Below the pieces are notes generated by a model. That model saw only the letters and a list, made by a program, of their open reading frames with translations. It was not told the origin of the DNA and made no database searches. This document shows, one piece after another, positions 17,208 to 25,236 of a stretch of DNA of 34,910 nucleotides (positions are counted from its first letter, which is position 1; each line of letters opens with the position of its first letter). The DNA is from an uncultured Gammaproteobacteria bacterium (GTDB lineage Bacteria; Pseudomonadota; Gammaproteobacteria; Ga0077536): the NCBI GenBank assembly GCA_938075585.1, contig CALJHG010000019.1, positions 1 to 34,910 of the forward strand, in the 5' to 3' direction. The position numbers and the translations under genes are program-made.

Positions 17208-18647
17208 CTATACGTAGTTAGCGGGTTTGCGGCCTGTCCAGGGAAGCACGACTTCGAGCTGATTAGCGAGACTGTAAAGAGTTTCTTCTCCGCCTAGACG
17301 ACCTACGAATTGCATAGAAAGAGGTAACCCACTTTTTGATTGCCACAATGGTAGAGTGATGGCAGGTTGTCCCGTCGTATTAAATAGAGGTGTATAGATA
17401 CAATAATCATGCATGAGTTGCTTCCACCATGATTTCAAGTCTACTCCTCTTGCATTCTGATTAAGTTCACCTAGCTTGGCAACGTCCCGTGCAAGGACTG
17501 GCGAGAGTAATACATCGTAGTCTCGCATTGTTCTACCAACAGATCTAGATACAGCGTTTTGCGCATTCATCGCCCATTCTAATTCCATGGCATTGAGTTT
17601 TTTGGCGTACCGATATGTTTCTAGGCTCACCGCTTCGACGGTTTTAGAACTGATCTTTTTGCCCGTCATTTTAGAAAATTGCTCCATGTAAAACCCTAGA
17701 GTCGTTGCCCACAACCGAATGGTCGACTCGTTAAATTCCTCAGCGTTATAATTGAGTTTTACGGTTTCACATGTATGTCCTAGTCCTTCTAGTAAGACGC
17801 ACGTTTCATTTAGCTTGTTCAGACTTTCTTTTTTTGGTTTTGCACATCCAGGTAATCGTTCAATAACACCTACTCGCAAGCTTCCGGGATCTGACATTGT
17901 TGCTGATAGAAAACTACCTTTAGGAGCTTCTGCGGTATAAAAATACCCATCATCAGGGCCTGAGACCGCATCTAATAGAGCGGCCGAGTCCCGTACGCTT
18001 CGTGTTAGCGCAAATTCTACTGCTAACCCCCAAAGAAAAATCCCACTATCAGGACCTGTTGGGGTTCGTCCGCGGGTAGGTTTCATACCAACCAGTCCGT
18101 TGCAAGCGGCGGGTATCCTTATCGAGCCTCCTCCATCATTCGCGTGAGCTATGGGGACGATTCCCGAGGCCACCGCAGCCCCAGCCCCACCAGAGGAGCC
18201 ACCGACTGAATAATTTAAATTCCAAGGATTACAAGTTGAACCATATACCAGCGCCTCGGAGTTGGCATTGAACGCCATTTCTGGGGTAGTGGTTGTACCT
18301 ACGGTAAGTAGACCCGCGTTGCGGCACCGAGTCATTAATTCGGTATCGGATTGAAATTTCACACCAGAGGCGAGTCTAGAACCGGCCGATGTTTGCATAC
18401 CTTTGAAATGCATACCAAACTCTTTCACAAGAAATGGCACTCCATAAAAGGGTGACGATGTCGGAGCTACTTTCAGGTCAGAGATTGCCTGTTTGCGTAA
18501 AGTCTGAACGACACAGTTTAGTTTTGGATTGAGCCGTGATATAGCGTCGACTGCGGTGTCGATTAAAGTAGTCGGAGAGATCTCTTTACGCCTTACCAAC
18601 TCGGCTAAACCTAGGCCGTCATATTGTCCATATTCATCAAAAATCAT
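17208..18647 (-). CDS. Amidase-signature family hydrolase
   Basis: A 479-aa amidase-signature enzyme with the Ser-cisSer-Lys triad visible: Lys75 in VPFLVKEFG, the cis-Ser in VGGSSGGAGAAVASG (151/152) and nucleophile Ser175 in NDGGGSIRIPAACNGLVG. Members hydrolyse amides such as fatty acid amides, aryl amides, 6-aminohexanoate cyclic dimer or Glu-tRNA precursors. The lack of gatB/gatC neighbours and the overall sequence argue against GatA. No export signal. Length is normal. It leads a short operon with the tyrosine phosphatase. The amide substrate is unknown, but a second amide-type hydrolase sits at 20501. Confidence 0.92.
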   Translation of the reverse strand: MIFDEYGQYDGLGLAELVRRKEISPTTLIDTAVDAISRLNPKLNCVVQTLRKQAISDLKVAPTSSPFYGVPFLVKEFGMHFKGMQTSAGSRLASGVKFQSDTELMTRCRNAGLLTVGTTTTPEMAFNANSEALVYGSTCNPWNLNYSVGGSSGGAGAAVASGIVPIAHANDGGGSIRIPAACNGLVGMKPTRGRTPTGPDSGIFLWGLAVEFALTRSVRDSAALLDAVSGPDDGYFYTAEAPKGSFLSATMSDPGSLRVGVIERLPGCAKPKKESLNKLNETCVLLEGLGHTCETVKLNYNAEEFNESTIRLWATTLGFYMEQFSKMTGKKISSKTVEAVSLETYRYAKKLNAMELEWAMNAQNAVSRSVGRTMRDYDVLLSPVLARDVAKLGELNQNARGVDLKSWWKQLMHDYCIYTPLFNTTGQPAITLPLWQSKSGLPLSMQFVGRLGGEETLYSLANQLEVVLPWTGRKPANYV

Positions 18648-18861
18648 TTTTCTCTCCTGTCTTAAGGTCTATGATCTGTCTTTACCTTTGTCTAAATATA
18701 AAAATTTCTCAGCTTGAAAATAAAGGGATAACTCTTTTCGCGATAATCGTATGTAAATGCGTGCATCTTTTCGATTACTCGGTCCAACGCACTAACCATC
18801 AAAAAGCTACCCCTGCCGTGTTGAATTCAGGACCATTAAATCACGTGTCGACGATTAGTGC

Positions 18862-18891
18862 TTGAAAATCTGCCGCAGGTGAGTCTAAAGT
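18862..18891 (+). promoter_or_regulatory. Candidate sigma70 promoter in the 18648-18965 intergenic region
   Basis: The 318-base gap between the divergent amidase and NTF2-like genes contains no convincing gene. A promoter-like pair for the plus-strand operon is TTGAAA (18862-18867) and TAAAGT (18886-18891) with an 18-base spacer, about 75 bases before the 18966 start. Near-repeats of AGCAGCTA occur just downstream (about 18914-18936). I see no riboswitch-like fold or terminator in the rest of the gap. Confidence 0.4.
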
Positions 18892-18965
18892 ATTTACTGC
18901 CAGTGACGAACGATAGCAGCTATAAAAGCAGCTAGTTAGATTAACGAAAATAGGGGAACGACATT

Positions 18966-19400
18966 ATGACGAATATGACATTGGAAGAGCGTATTACTCG
19001 TCTAGAGGATATTGAAGCGATAAAACAACTGAAATTTCGATACAGCCATATTTGTGATGACGGTCATAACCCAGCCCACATTGCATCCGTATTCGCTGAA
19101 GATGGTATTTGGGAGAGCGAAGCGTTTGGTATAGCTAAAGGTCATGCAGAGATAGAAGAACTGTTCCGAGGCTTTGAGTCTATGTTCAGTTTTTCTCAAC
19201 ATAATATGATGAACCCCATCATCGAAGTTAACGGCAATACTGCTACAGGAATTTGGTACATCATGGGTCCTTGGGATCATAAAGAAGATAATAAAGAAGT
19301 TTGGTTAGCACTTAGGTACGATGATGATTACGTCAAGATCGATGGTGAATGGAAATATAGCCACTTAAGAGCTGATCTGCGTATGAATGTGCCACGGTAG
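18966..19400 (+). CDS. SnoaL/NTF2-like protein (first copy)
   Basis: A 144-aa protein of the NTF2/SnoaL-like cone fold. It has the typical opening LEERITRLEDIEAIKQLKFRY (residues 6-26, first 20 are diagnostic), then FAEDGIWES and a conserved His in SQHNMMNPIIEV. Related proteins include scytalone dehydratase, the bile-acid dehydratase BaiE and steroid isomerases, so a dehydratase or isomerase role acting on a small hydrophobic molecule is plausible. Others in the family have unknown function. It leads the run that continues with the LLM oxidoreductase, amidohydrolase and P450. The ribosome binding site is AGGGGAA. A second paralogue lies at 31478. Confidence 0.85.
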   Translation: MTNMTLEERITRLEDIEAIKQLKFRYSHICDDGHNPAHIASVFAEDGIWESEAFGIAKGHAEIEELFRGFESMFSFSQHNMMNPIIEVNGNTATGIWYIMGPWDHKEDNKEVWLALRYDDDYVKIDGEWKYSHLRADLRMNVPR

Positions 19401-19538
19401 AGGTTGGTATTTTATGACAAGTCGAAAGATATTATCAGCGCATCGTATAGACAATTTCTGTTTAGACTTGCCCAAATACGTGTGGCATGTTTTGGTATAA
19501 AAATCCCTTCTAGGAAAAGTGTTTAGGAGTTTGTAAAA

Positions 19539-20435
19539 ATGGGTATGAATTTAGGTGTGATTCAGTGGACCGAAGGCACGCGAGGTCCTGAACTGGTTGA
19601 GAACGTAAAAAGGTTAGAAAAACTGGGGTATGAGGAATTATGGATGCCTGAAATTTTCGGCAGAGAGCCTTACGCTACTGCAGGATACCTATTGGCACAT
19701 ACAGAGACCATCAAAATTTCCTCTGGAATTGCCAATGTCTTTGCTCATGATGCTGATTCTTCAGCGCAAGCTGCTAATACTTTAAGTGAGTTTTCAAATG
19801 GTCGCTTTAGTCTTGGCTTGGGCGTATCGCACCCGATACTCGTCGAGCCTCGGGGGCACGAATGGGTGATGCCAGTTCCCAAGATGAATGCATATCTTGA
19901 TCGGTTGAAAGTGGCTCCTATCGTTAGCCCACAAGCTGACGTTAAAGCACCCGTTATTGTGGCGGGGCACGGACCGGGGCTCCAAAAAGTAGCCGCTAAG
20001 AAGGCGGATGGTTTATTTCTATTTTTGCAGACCGTGGAGACTACCAAGCAAGCGAAAGCAATTATGGGGTCTGACAAAAAGTTAGTGGTAGTTGTCAGAG
20101 TTGTTTTAGATACTGATCCAGTTGCGGCGAGAGACTTGGCACGAAAAGCGTGTGGTTGGTATATGTCGCAACCTCCCTATCAAAAAATATGGAAGTCCTT
20201 AGGTTTTGAAGAGAGTGATTGGGAAGACGGTGGGAGCGATCGACTAGTTGACGCTATATGTGCATGGGGGGACGCTGATACGATTAAAGAGAAACTTCAG
20301 AAGTATGTGGATGCTGGCGCGACTGATCTTGTTATTTATCCATGCAATAAGGATGAAGATTATGACGGCGAAAGTGCGATGTCTTTGAATTGGAGTTGGG
20401 AGACTTTTGAAGCGTTAGCTCCGGGCGGCAGTTGA
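19539..20435 (+). CDS. Luciferase-like (LLM) flavin-dependent oxidoreductase
   Basis: A 298-aa TIM-barrel protein of the bacterial luciferase-like superfamily. Typical features are GYEELWMPEIFGREPY (32-47), SGIANVFAHDADSSAQAANTL (first 20 around 62-81), and SNGRFSLGLGVSH near 86-98. It resembles the actinobacterial predicted F420-dependent subgroup. Gammaproteobacteria mostly lack F420, so FMNH2 supplied by an unlinked reductase is equally possible; the cofactor cannot be settled from sequence. No flavin reductase gene is adjacent. A strong AGGAG box precedes the ATG. Neighbours suggest it oxidises a pathway intermediate. Confidence 0.9.
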   Translation: MGMNLGVIQWTEGTRGPELVENVKRLEKLGYEELWMPEIFGREPYATAGYLLAHTETIKISSGIANVFAHDADSSAQAANTLSEFSNGRFSLGLGVSHPILVEPRGHEWVMPVPKMNAYLDRLKVAPIVSPQADVKAPVIVAGHGPGLQKVAAKKADGLFLFLQTVETTKQAKAIMGSDKKLVVVVRVVLDTDPVAARDLARKACGWYMSQPPYQKIWKSLGFEESDWEDGGSDRLVDAICAWGDADTIKEKLQKYVDAGATDLVIYPCNKDEDYDGESAMSLNWSWETFEALAPGGS

Positions 20436-20500
20436 TACTTAGAACTTTGTTTTTGTAGCGTATATTGTGAATTCTATTTTTTAGGGAGGTTGGATTAGAA

Positions 20501-22228
20501 ATGGGAGCAGAATGCGAATTTGATACCGTCATACGCGGCGGTAGGGTTGTGGACGGAACGCGCCTACCGTCTTTTGTCGGCGATGTTGCCATCAGAGATG
20601 GGAAAGTGGTGGAGACTGGTCAAGTAACCGGCCGAGGAGAAAAAGAAATCGATGCACAAGGGTTAATAGTTGCTCCCGGCGTTATCGATGTCCACACCCA
20701 TTATGATGCGCAACTCAATTGGGACCCGTATGCATCCCAATCGTGTTGGCATGGTGTTACTAGTGTTGTGATTAGTCTCTGTGGTTTTGGATTCGCGCCC
20801 TGTCGTCCCGAGGACCGCGAGAGAGCGATGCGGCGCATGACTCGAGTTGAGGCTATTCCTTATGAAGCTATGAAACAAGGTATGAAATGGGATTGGGAAA
20901 CCCAAGGGGAGTTTTTTGATTCACTTCAATCTCATGGATTAGGGGTTAATGTCGCTGGTTACATTCCTCACTCAGTGTTGCGAGCTTACGTCCTAGGAGA
21001 GGAAGACTCCAAAAGAGCCGATGTGACTGAGACTGAAATGGAACAGATGAAGCAATTAATGAGAGATGGATATCGCGCAGGCGCTCTTGGGCTCTCGACC
21101 GATCATAATTTAATTGACCGAGATCATGACGGAAGTTTATTACCTAGTGGTATTGCTAAAGAGAAGGAGTTGATAGAGTTACTGTCCGTCGCAAAAGAGT
21201 TCAATGTAGGTTCATCTGAGGTAACCCCACATAATTTGCATATGGGTGAAAAAGAGCAACGTTTGTTAGAGCGGTACGCAGAGGCTAGTGGTCGGCCTGT
21301 TATTCATAGCGTAGTTATTCATTCGAACCATATTCCAGATAAATGGAAGGATACTTTGGAAAAAATCGAGGACTCTAATTCGCGCGGGCATCGGATCTAT
21401 GGGCTCGGTGCGGTTCATCGTATAGGGTCACTTTTTAGTCTCTTAGAATACAATTTATTCGATGATATGCCGGCTTGGAATGAAGCACTAGCTTGTCCTG
21501 TAGAAAAACGGATAGAGAATTTATCTAGCGTAGAGATCAGAGAGAAGTTACAACATGACATTGATCATCATTTAGATCGTGTATGGTCTGGTCGCTGGGA
21601 TAAGATGAAGATCTATCAGAGCGAATTATCTGAGTATCAGGATCGTTATATTACAGATATTGCTACAGAGGAAGGAAAGAGTCCGTTGGAGGTGTTCTGC
21701 GAGATCGCTGTTAGAGAAAAGTTGGAGACATACTTTTATATTGAGGATCAACTTGGTGATGACGATAGCGCAAACTTGGGGATAATGCAGAGTCCTTATA
21801 TTATTCCAGGCTTATCTGATGGCGGTGCGCATGCTCAGTTCATATCGATGGGGAAGTATGCGACGGTAGTTCTGTCTAAATTAGTACGAGACGACAAAGC
21901 CATATCTCTAGAGGAGGCTCACTGGCGTATGTCTTATATGTCCGCGAAAGCGATTGGTATTGATGGCTTAGGGACCTTGGAGCCTGGGATGCCTGCAGAC
22001 ATAATGATTTATGATCTCGATGCGCTGAAAGTGACCACGGAGCGACCTTATTACGATCACATAATTGGTGGTGGTAAGCGTTTAATAGAAAAGTCCGAGG
22101 GCTATCGTTATATGCTTGTAAATGGGGAGATCACATTTATAGACGGGGAATGCACAGGAGCTCTGCCGGGGAAAATTCTGCGTACGAGTGCTTACGAAGC
22201 GACCAGTAATTCAGGAGTGCGCCTGTGA
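20501..22228 (+). CDS. Amidohydrolase, N-acyl-D-amino-acid deacylase family
   Basis: A 575-aa metal-dependent hydrolase of the D-aminoacylase/dihydroorotase superfamily. Metal-site features: VIDVHTHYDAQ (HxH), Cys in VVISLCGFGFAPCRP (the family's Zn ligand, usually NCGFG, here LCGFG), later His residues in HSVVIHSNH and GAVHR, and the metal Asp in SDGGAHAQFI. The C-terminal sheet (LEPGMPADIMIYD) closes the composite domain. D-aminoacylases remove N-acyl groups from D-amino acids, but many relatives have unknown substrates, so the name is a family label. A strong GGGAGG site precedes the ATG. Its stop overlaps the P450 start by 4 bases (GTGA), implying coupling. Confidence 0.9.
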   Translation: MGAECEFDTVIRGGRVVDGTRLPSFVGDVAIRDGKVVETGQVTGRGEKEIDAQGLIVAPGVIDVHTHYDAQLNWDPYASQSCWHGVTSVVISLCGFGFAPCRPEDRERAMRRMTRVEAIPYEAMKQGMKWDWETQGEFFDSLQSHGLGVNVAGYIPHSVLRAYVLGEEDSKRADVTETEMEQMKQLMRDGYRAGALGLSTDHNLIDRDHDGSLLPSGIAKEKELIELLSVAKEFNVGSSEVTPHNLHMGEKEQRLLERYAEASGRPVIHSVVIHSNHIPDKWKDTLEKIEDSNSRGHRIYGLGAVHRIGSLFSLLEYNLFDDMPAWNEALACPVEKRIENLSSVEIREKLQHDIDHHLDRVWSGRWDKMKIYQSELSEYQDRYITDIATEEGKSPLEVFCEIAVREKLETYFYIEDQLGDDDSANLGIMQSPYIIPGLSDGGAHAQFISMGKYATVVLSKLVRDDKAISLEEAHWRMSYMSAKAIGIDGLGTLEPGMPADIMIYDLDALKVTTERPYYDHIIGGGKRLIEKSEGYRYMLVNGEITFIDGECTGALPGKILRTSAYEATSNSGVRL

Positions 22229-23496
22229 CTATCGAAAAAGGTGGGTGTCCCGTAACAAAAAATATCTCGGATACTAGCCTTCTAGATGCCGATACTTTGG
22301 CAAATCCATGGGGTTTTTACGAAACTTTGCAAAAGGAAGAGCCAATCTACAAAATGCCTGAAACCGGTATTTATGTCGTGACTAAGTATGATGATATTGC
22401 CCACATTTTGAGAGACACGGATACATTTTCTAATGTCATTTTGGCGATGGAAGCATTGCAGGGAGACAACGGCCGGCGTTATCAAGAGATGTTGAAAGAA
22501 AGAGGTTGGGAACATGTCCACGTGCTACATCGGACAGATCCGCCCAAGCATGCTACTCATAGAAAGCTTGTGGACAGAGTTTTTACTGCTGCTCGAGTGA
22601 GAGATTTGATTCCATCTGTTGAGGCGTTAGCACATGAGTTGATTGATAGGTTTGAGCACCTTGGCAAATGCGATCTCATAAAGGATTTTGCATTACCACT
22701 TCCTGGAATGATACTGGGAGAGCAGCTCGGATTAGATAAAACTCAGTTCGCGCGGTTTCAAAAATGGGCGCTTGCTATGCTAGCTACAAGTAACGAGATC
22801 ATGTCTGACGAAAGACTAAGAGAGATCGCCGATATTGAATTAGACGCACAACATTATTTGTCGGAAGTCTTTGAGTCTAGGCGAAAACATCCAACCGGTG
22901 ATCTCATATCAGACTTAGTGCATGTGACGTTAGAAGGCGAAGAGCCATTTACGGAACATGAGCTACAAAATTTACTTAATCAACTGATCACCGGAGGCTA
23001 TGAAACGACTACTAGTGCGATCGCGCACGGCTTATGGCTTTTGATTAAAAATCCTGATCAATATAAAAAGTTGCGAGATCAGCCTGAGTTACTTAAGCCT
23101 TTTGTTGACGAGACTTTGCGGATCGAAAGTCCCGTACAAGGGATCATGAGAACTGTAGTTAAAGATACTACCATGCGTGGGGTCAGCTTTAAAAAAGGTG
23201 ACACAGTCTTGTTGAGATTTGGAGCTGCGAATCAAGATAGCGAACGATTTGAATGCCCTCGTTCTTTTGACATCGAAAGGAAAAACGCTGGGACGCATTT
23301 AGCCTTTGGTGGTGGGATACATGTTTGTCTAGGCCAGCAGCTCGCGAAGCAAGAAATTTTGATTGGTATTAAAGTACTGATGGAACGTTTAGAGAATTTC
23401 AGATTGAACGCGGACCTTCCCGAACCGTCTTACGTTTATAGCCTTAATTTTCGACCATTAAAGGCCTTACCAATCCAATTTACAAGTCGAAGTTAG
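22225..23496 (+). CDS. Cytochrome P450 (first copy)
   Basis: A 423-aa soluble bacterial P450. The I-helix oxygen-activation motif is GYETTTS (258-264), the ExxR pair is Glu296/Arg299 in ETLR, and the haem loop is FGGGIHVCLG with Cys368 as the thiolate ligand. The acid residue before the I-helix Thr is present. No membrane anchor, so it is a class I-type enzyme needing ferredoxin; the only ferredoxin in view is at 31974. It starts at GTG overlapping the amidohydrolase TGA. Such enzymes hydroxylate terpenoids, fatty acids or steroids; the substrate is unknown. Confidence 0.95.
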   Translation: MTIEKGGCPVTKNISDTSLLDADTLANPWGFYETLQKEEPIYKMPETGIYVVTKYDDIAHILRDTDTFSNVILAMEALQGDNGRRYQEMLKERGWEHVHVLHRTDPPKHATHRKLVDRVFTAARVRDLIPSVEALAHELIDRFEHLGKCDLIKDFALPLPGMILGEQLGLDKTQFARFQKWALAMLATSNEIMSDERLREIADIELDAQHYLSEVFESRRKHPTGDLISDLVHVTLEGEEPFTEHELQNLLNQLITGGYETTTSAIAHGLWLLIKNPDQYKKLRDQPELLKPFVDETLRIESPVQGIMRTVVKDTTMRGVSFKKGDTVLLRFGAANQDSERFECPRSFDIERKNAGTHLAFGGGIHVCLGQQLAKQEILIGIKVLMERLENFRLNADLPEPSYVYSLNFRPLKALPIQFTSRS

Positions 23497-23500
23497 GCTA

Positions 23501-24172
23501 GTGAGGGATATGTCAGCAGAGTATCCGGTGGTGCCGCTCAATGATTCGATCTTAGTCCTGACTCACTTACAGAATGAGTTTTGGCATCCAGATGGTCAGG
23601 GATACGATTTCACTCGGAATGTATTACCCTTTCCAGATACAAAGAATAGAATATTAAATCTTGTTGAAGATTGTCGCTCGAAATCCGTCCCTATAATTTT
23701 TCATAATGAAACTTTTAGACCAGGTCATCCAGAGTTATCTCTGCAACGGGGTGGATATGTCCGAGGTTCAGGAAGAGTTCTACAATTACCAGAAAAAAAT
23801 ATGGCTGTGAGAGGTCAATGGGGAGCTGAAACTCTCGATGAGCTTACCAAGGGAGCTGGATCGATGGAGTACACAATTGATAATGCTAAAGTTGATCCTT
23901 TTACCGGAAGTGAATTTGAAATCCTCCTCAGGAATTTAGGTCGCCATGTACTGATTTTAGCTGGTCTTGCAACTAATTTTGGAATAGAGATGACAGCTCG
24001 TAGTGCCAATGAAAGAGATTATGGAGTAGTAGTTTTGTCAGATTGTACCGATCGAATGTTGGGTGAATACAGCGAATTGACCCTGTCGATACTGCTTCCG
24101 TACTATGGTCGTGTAATGACATCCGACATGCTGAAAGTAGAATTTGATGGGCAGAGCCAAAAAAATATTTAG
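23501..24172 (+). CDS. Isochorismatase-fold protein lacking the catalytic triad
   Basis: A 223-aa protein of the isochorismatase/cysteine hydrolase superfamily by overall pattern: SILVLTHLQNEF, VPIIFHNE, FTGSEFEILLRNLGRHVLILAGLATNFGIEMTA. The three catalytic positions are all changed: the Asp of the usual IDxQxDF is His22, the Lys of the usual TKxxxSAFxGT is Asn128, and the nucleophilic Cys of ATDVC is Gly161. It is therefore unlikely to be a classical cysteine hydrolase and may be a pseudoenzyme, binding protein or altered enzyme. It starts 4 bases after the P450 stop (GTG, or ATG at 23510), so it is cotranslated with the pathway genes. Confidence 0.82.
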   Translation: MRDMSAEYPVVPLNDSILVLTHLQNEFWHPDGQGYDFTRNVLPFPDTKNRILNLVEDCRSKSVPIIFHNETFRPGHPELSLQRGGYVRGSGRVLQLPEKNMAVRGQWGAETLDELTKGAGSMEYTIDNAKVDPFTGSEFEILLRNLGRHVLILAGLATNFGIEMTARSANERDYGVVVLSDCTDRMLGEYSELTLSILLPYYGRVMTSDMLKVEFDGQSQKNI

Positions 24173-24608
24173 AAATCGATTAAACATTTTTGTCACAGCC
24201 CTTGTTTGTACGTTTGTTACTAATCTCAGTGCCTCGGAGACCAGACTCTATGGAGGTACCGGCCAAAATCCTGTATTTTTAGGTTGTTTTGGCGAATCGT
24301 GCGACTCGAATCACCCTAGTAGCATCTGCAATGTGGATGGTCGCTATGGCTCTCAATCGTCCGACCTAAGTATCTGGAATACCGATAGTGTTTATGGCAA
24401 CGAATATCGAAAGAGTAGTTTATGGAACAAAGGCTCTTCCGGATTAATAATCACAGATGGCTCTCGACAGTTTTTGGGTAGAGTGAAAGTAAAGCAATCG
24501 ACTCCGGCAAATACTATTAGTGAGATTTTGGATGGTTTTTATAGCGAATCGAATAAAAATCTAATAAAAACCCAGCTGAAATTTTGCGATTTTATAATGG
24601 GTCATTAA
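24147..24608 (+). CDS. Exported protein with SxWN/YG repeat motifs
   Basis: A 153-aa protein starting inside the upstream gene (26-base overlap). A basic signal peptide (MGRAKKIFRNRLNIF) ends near SAS-ET at residues 28-32. The mature part has a short repeated pattern: SSICNVDGRYGSQSS (58-72), SIWNTDSVYGNEYR (75-88) and SLWNKGS (91-97), followed by a conserved tail (RQFLGRVKV). The pattern resembles the S-x-x-N-P-x-G-x-Y-G-S repeats of small exported proteins of unknown function in many bacteria. Four Cys residues in the mature chain may pair in the periplasm. No enzymatic motif is seen. It is the last gene of the 18966-24608 run. Confidence 0.75.
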   Translation: MGRAKKIFRNRLNIFVTALVCTFVTNLSASETRLYGGTGQNPVFLGCFGESCDSNHPSSICNVDGRYGSQSSDLSIWNTDSVYGNEYRKSSLWNKGSSGLIITDGSRQFLGRVKVKQSTPANTISEILDGFYSESNKNLIKTQLKFCDFIMGH

Positions 24609-24711
24609 TCACTGTTTTTTAAAGTACTGCTTAAAGCAATCTTGTATCGATCGAGGGGTATGCCGCGAATTACCTTTATACAATCGCCGTCGCGACTCTG
24701 AAAATTTCGCA

Positions 24712-25236
24712 TTAGCCGCTTAGCTTTGCCATGACATTTTGTGGCGACGATTCGCCATAGGGATCTTCTGCATGATCGTCTTCGAACCCTGGCTCTTCGA
24801 ACCAAGCTGTGATAACCCCGTCATCAATCACAGCAGCGTATCTCCATGAACGCATCCCAAAACCAAGATTGTCTTTGTGTACAAGCATACCCATTTTTCG
24901 CGTGAATTCGCCCGAACCATCTGGTATGAGCTCAATATTTTTGAGATTTTGTTGTTTCCCCCACGCGTTCATTACGAATGCGTCATTCACTGACATGCAG
25001 TAAATTGCTTGGACGCCTAAGGTTTTAAATTGTGGAAAGAGCTTCTCGTAATCGGGTAACTGATAAGTAGAGCAAGTCGGGGTAAACGCACCAGGAAGCG
25101 AGAATAAAATCACCTTTTTGCCTGAAAAATAATCAGAAGAGGTCGTATATTCCCATTTGTATGGATTATCTCCTCCGATTGATTCGTCCCGAACTCGTGT
25201 TTTGAATGTAACTATTGGCACTTTTCTATTTAACAT
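24712..25236 (-). CDS. Peroxiredoxin, Prx5-like redoxin
   Basis: A 174-aa peroxiredoxin with the peroxidatic Cys55 in LPGAFTPTCSTYQLP and the conserved SVNDAFVMNAWGK segment of the Prx5/AhpE-like group. It reduces hydrogen and organic peroxides using glutathione, glutaredoxin or thioredoxin. A second Cys occurs at IYCMSVND, so the mechanism may be 1-Cys or atypical 2-Cys. No fused glutaredoxin domain is present. It stands alone on the minus strand, convergent with the exported repeat protein gene. It may protect against peroxide leaked by the oxygenases nearby, but that is inference. Confidence 0.93.
   Translation of the reverse strand: MLNRKVPIVTFKTRVRDESIGGDNPYKWEYTTSSDYFSGKKVILFSLPGAFTPTCSTYQLPDYEKLFPQFKTLGVQAIYCMSVNDAFVMNAWGKQQNLKNIELIPDGSGEFTRKMGMLVHKDNLGFGMRSWRYAAVIDDGVITAWFEEPGFEDDHAEDPYGESSPQNVMAKLSG

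Noticed and set aside
18671-18865. 64-codon plus-strand frame in the amidase/NTF2 gap
   Set aside because: No Shine-Dalgarno, overlaps likely promoter sequence of both neighbours, and the translation shows no protein-like pattern.
19480-19500. Possible sigma54 promoter (TGGCATG followed by GGTA) upstream of the LLM gene
   Set aside because: The -12 element lacks the invariant GC at the required spacing, so the match is not convincing.
24605-24805. 66-codon minus-strand frame after the peroxiredoxin
   Set aside because: It overlaps the peroxiredoxin C-terminus in another frame and its Arg-rich start is a frame shadow of that gene.
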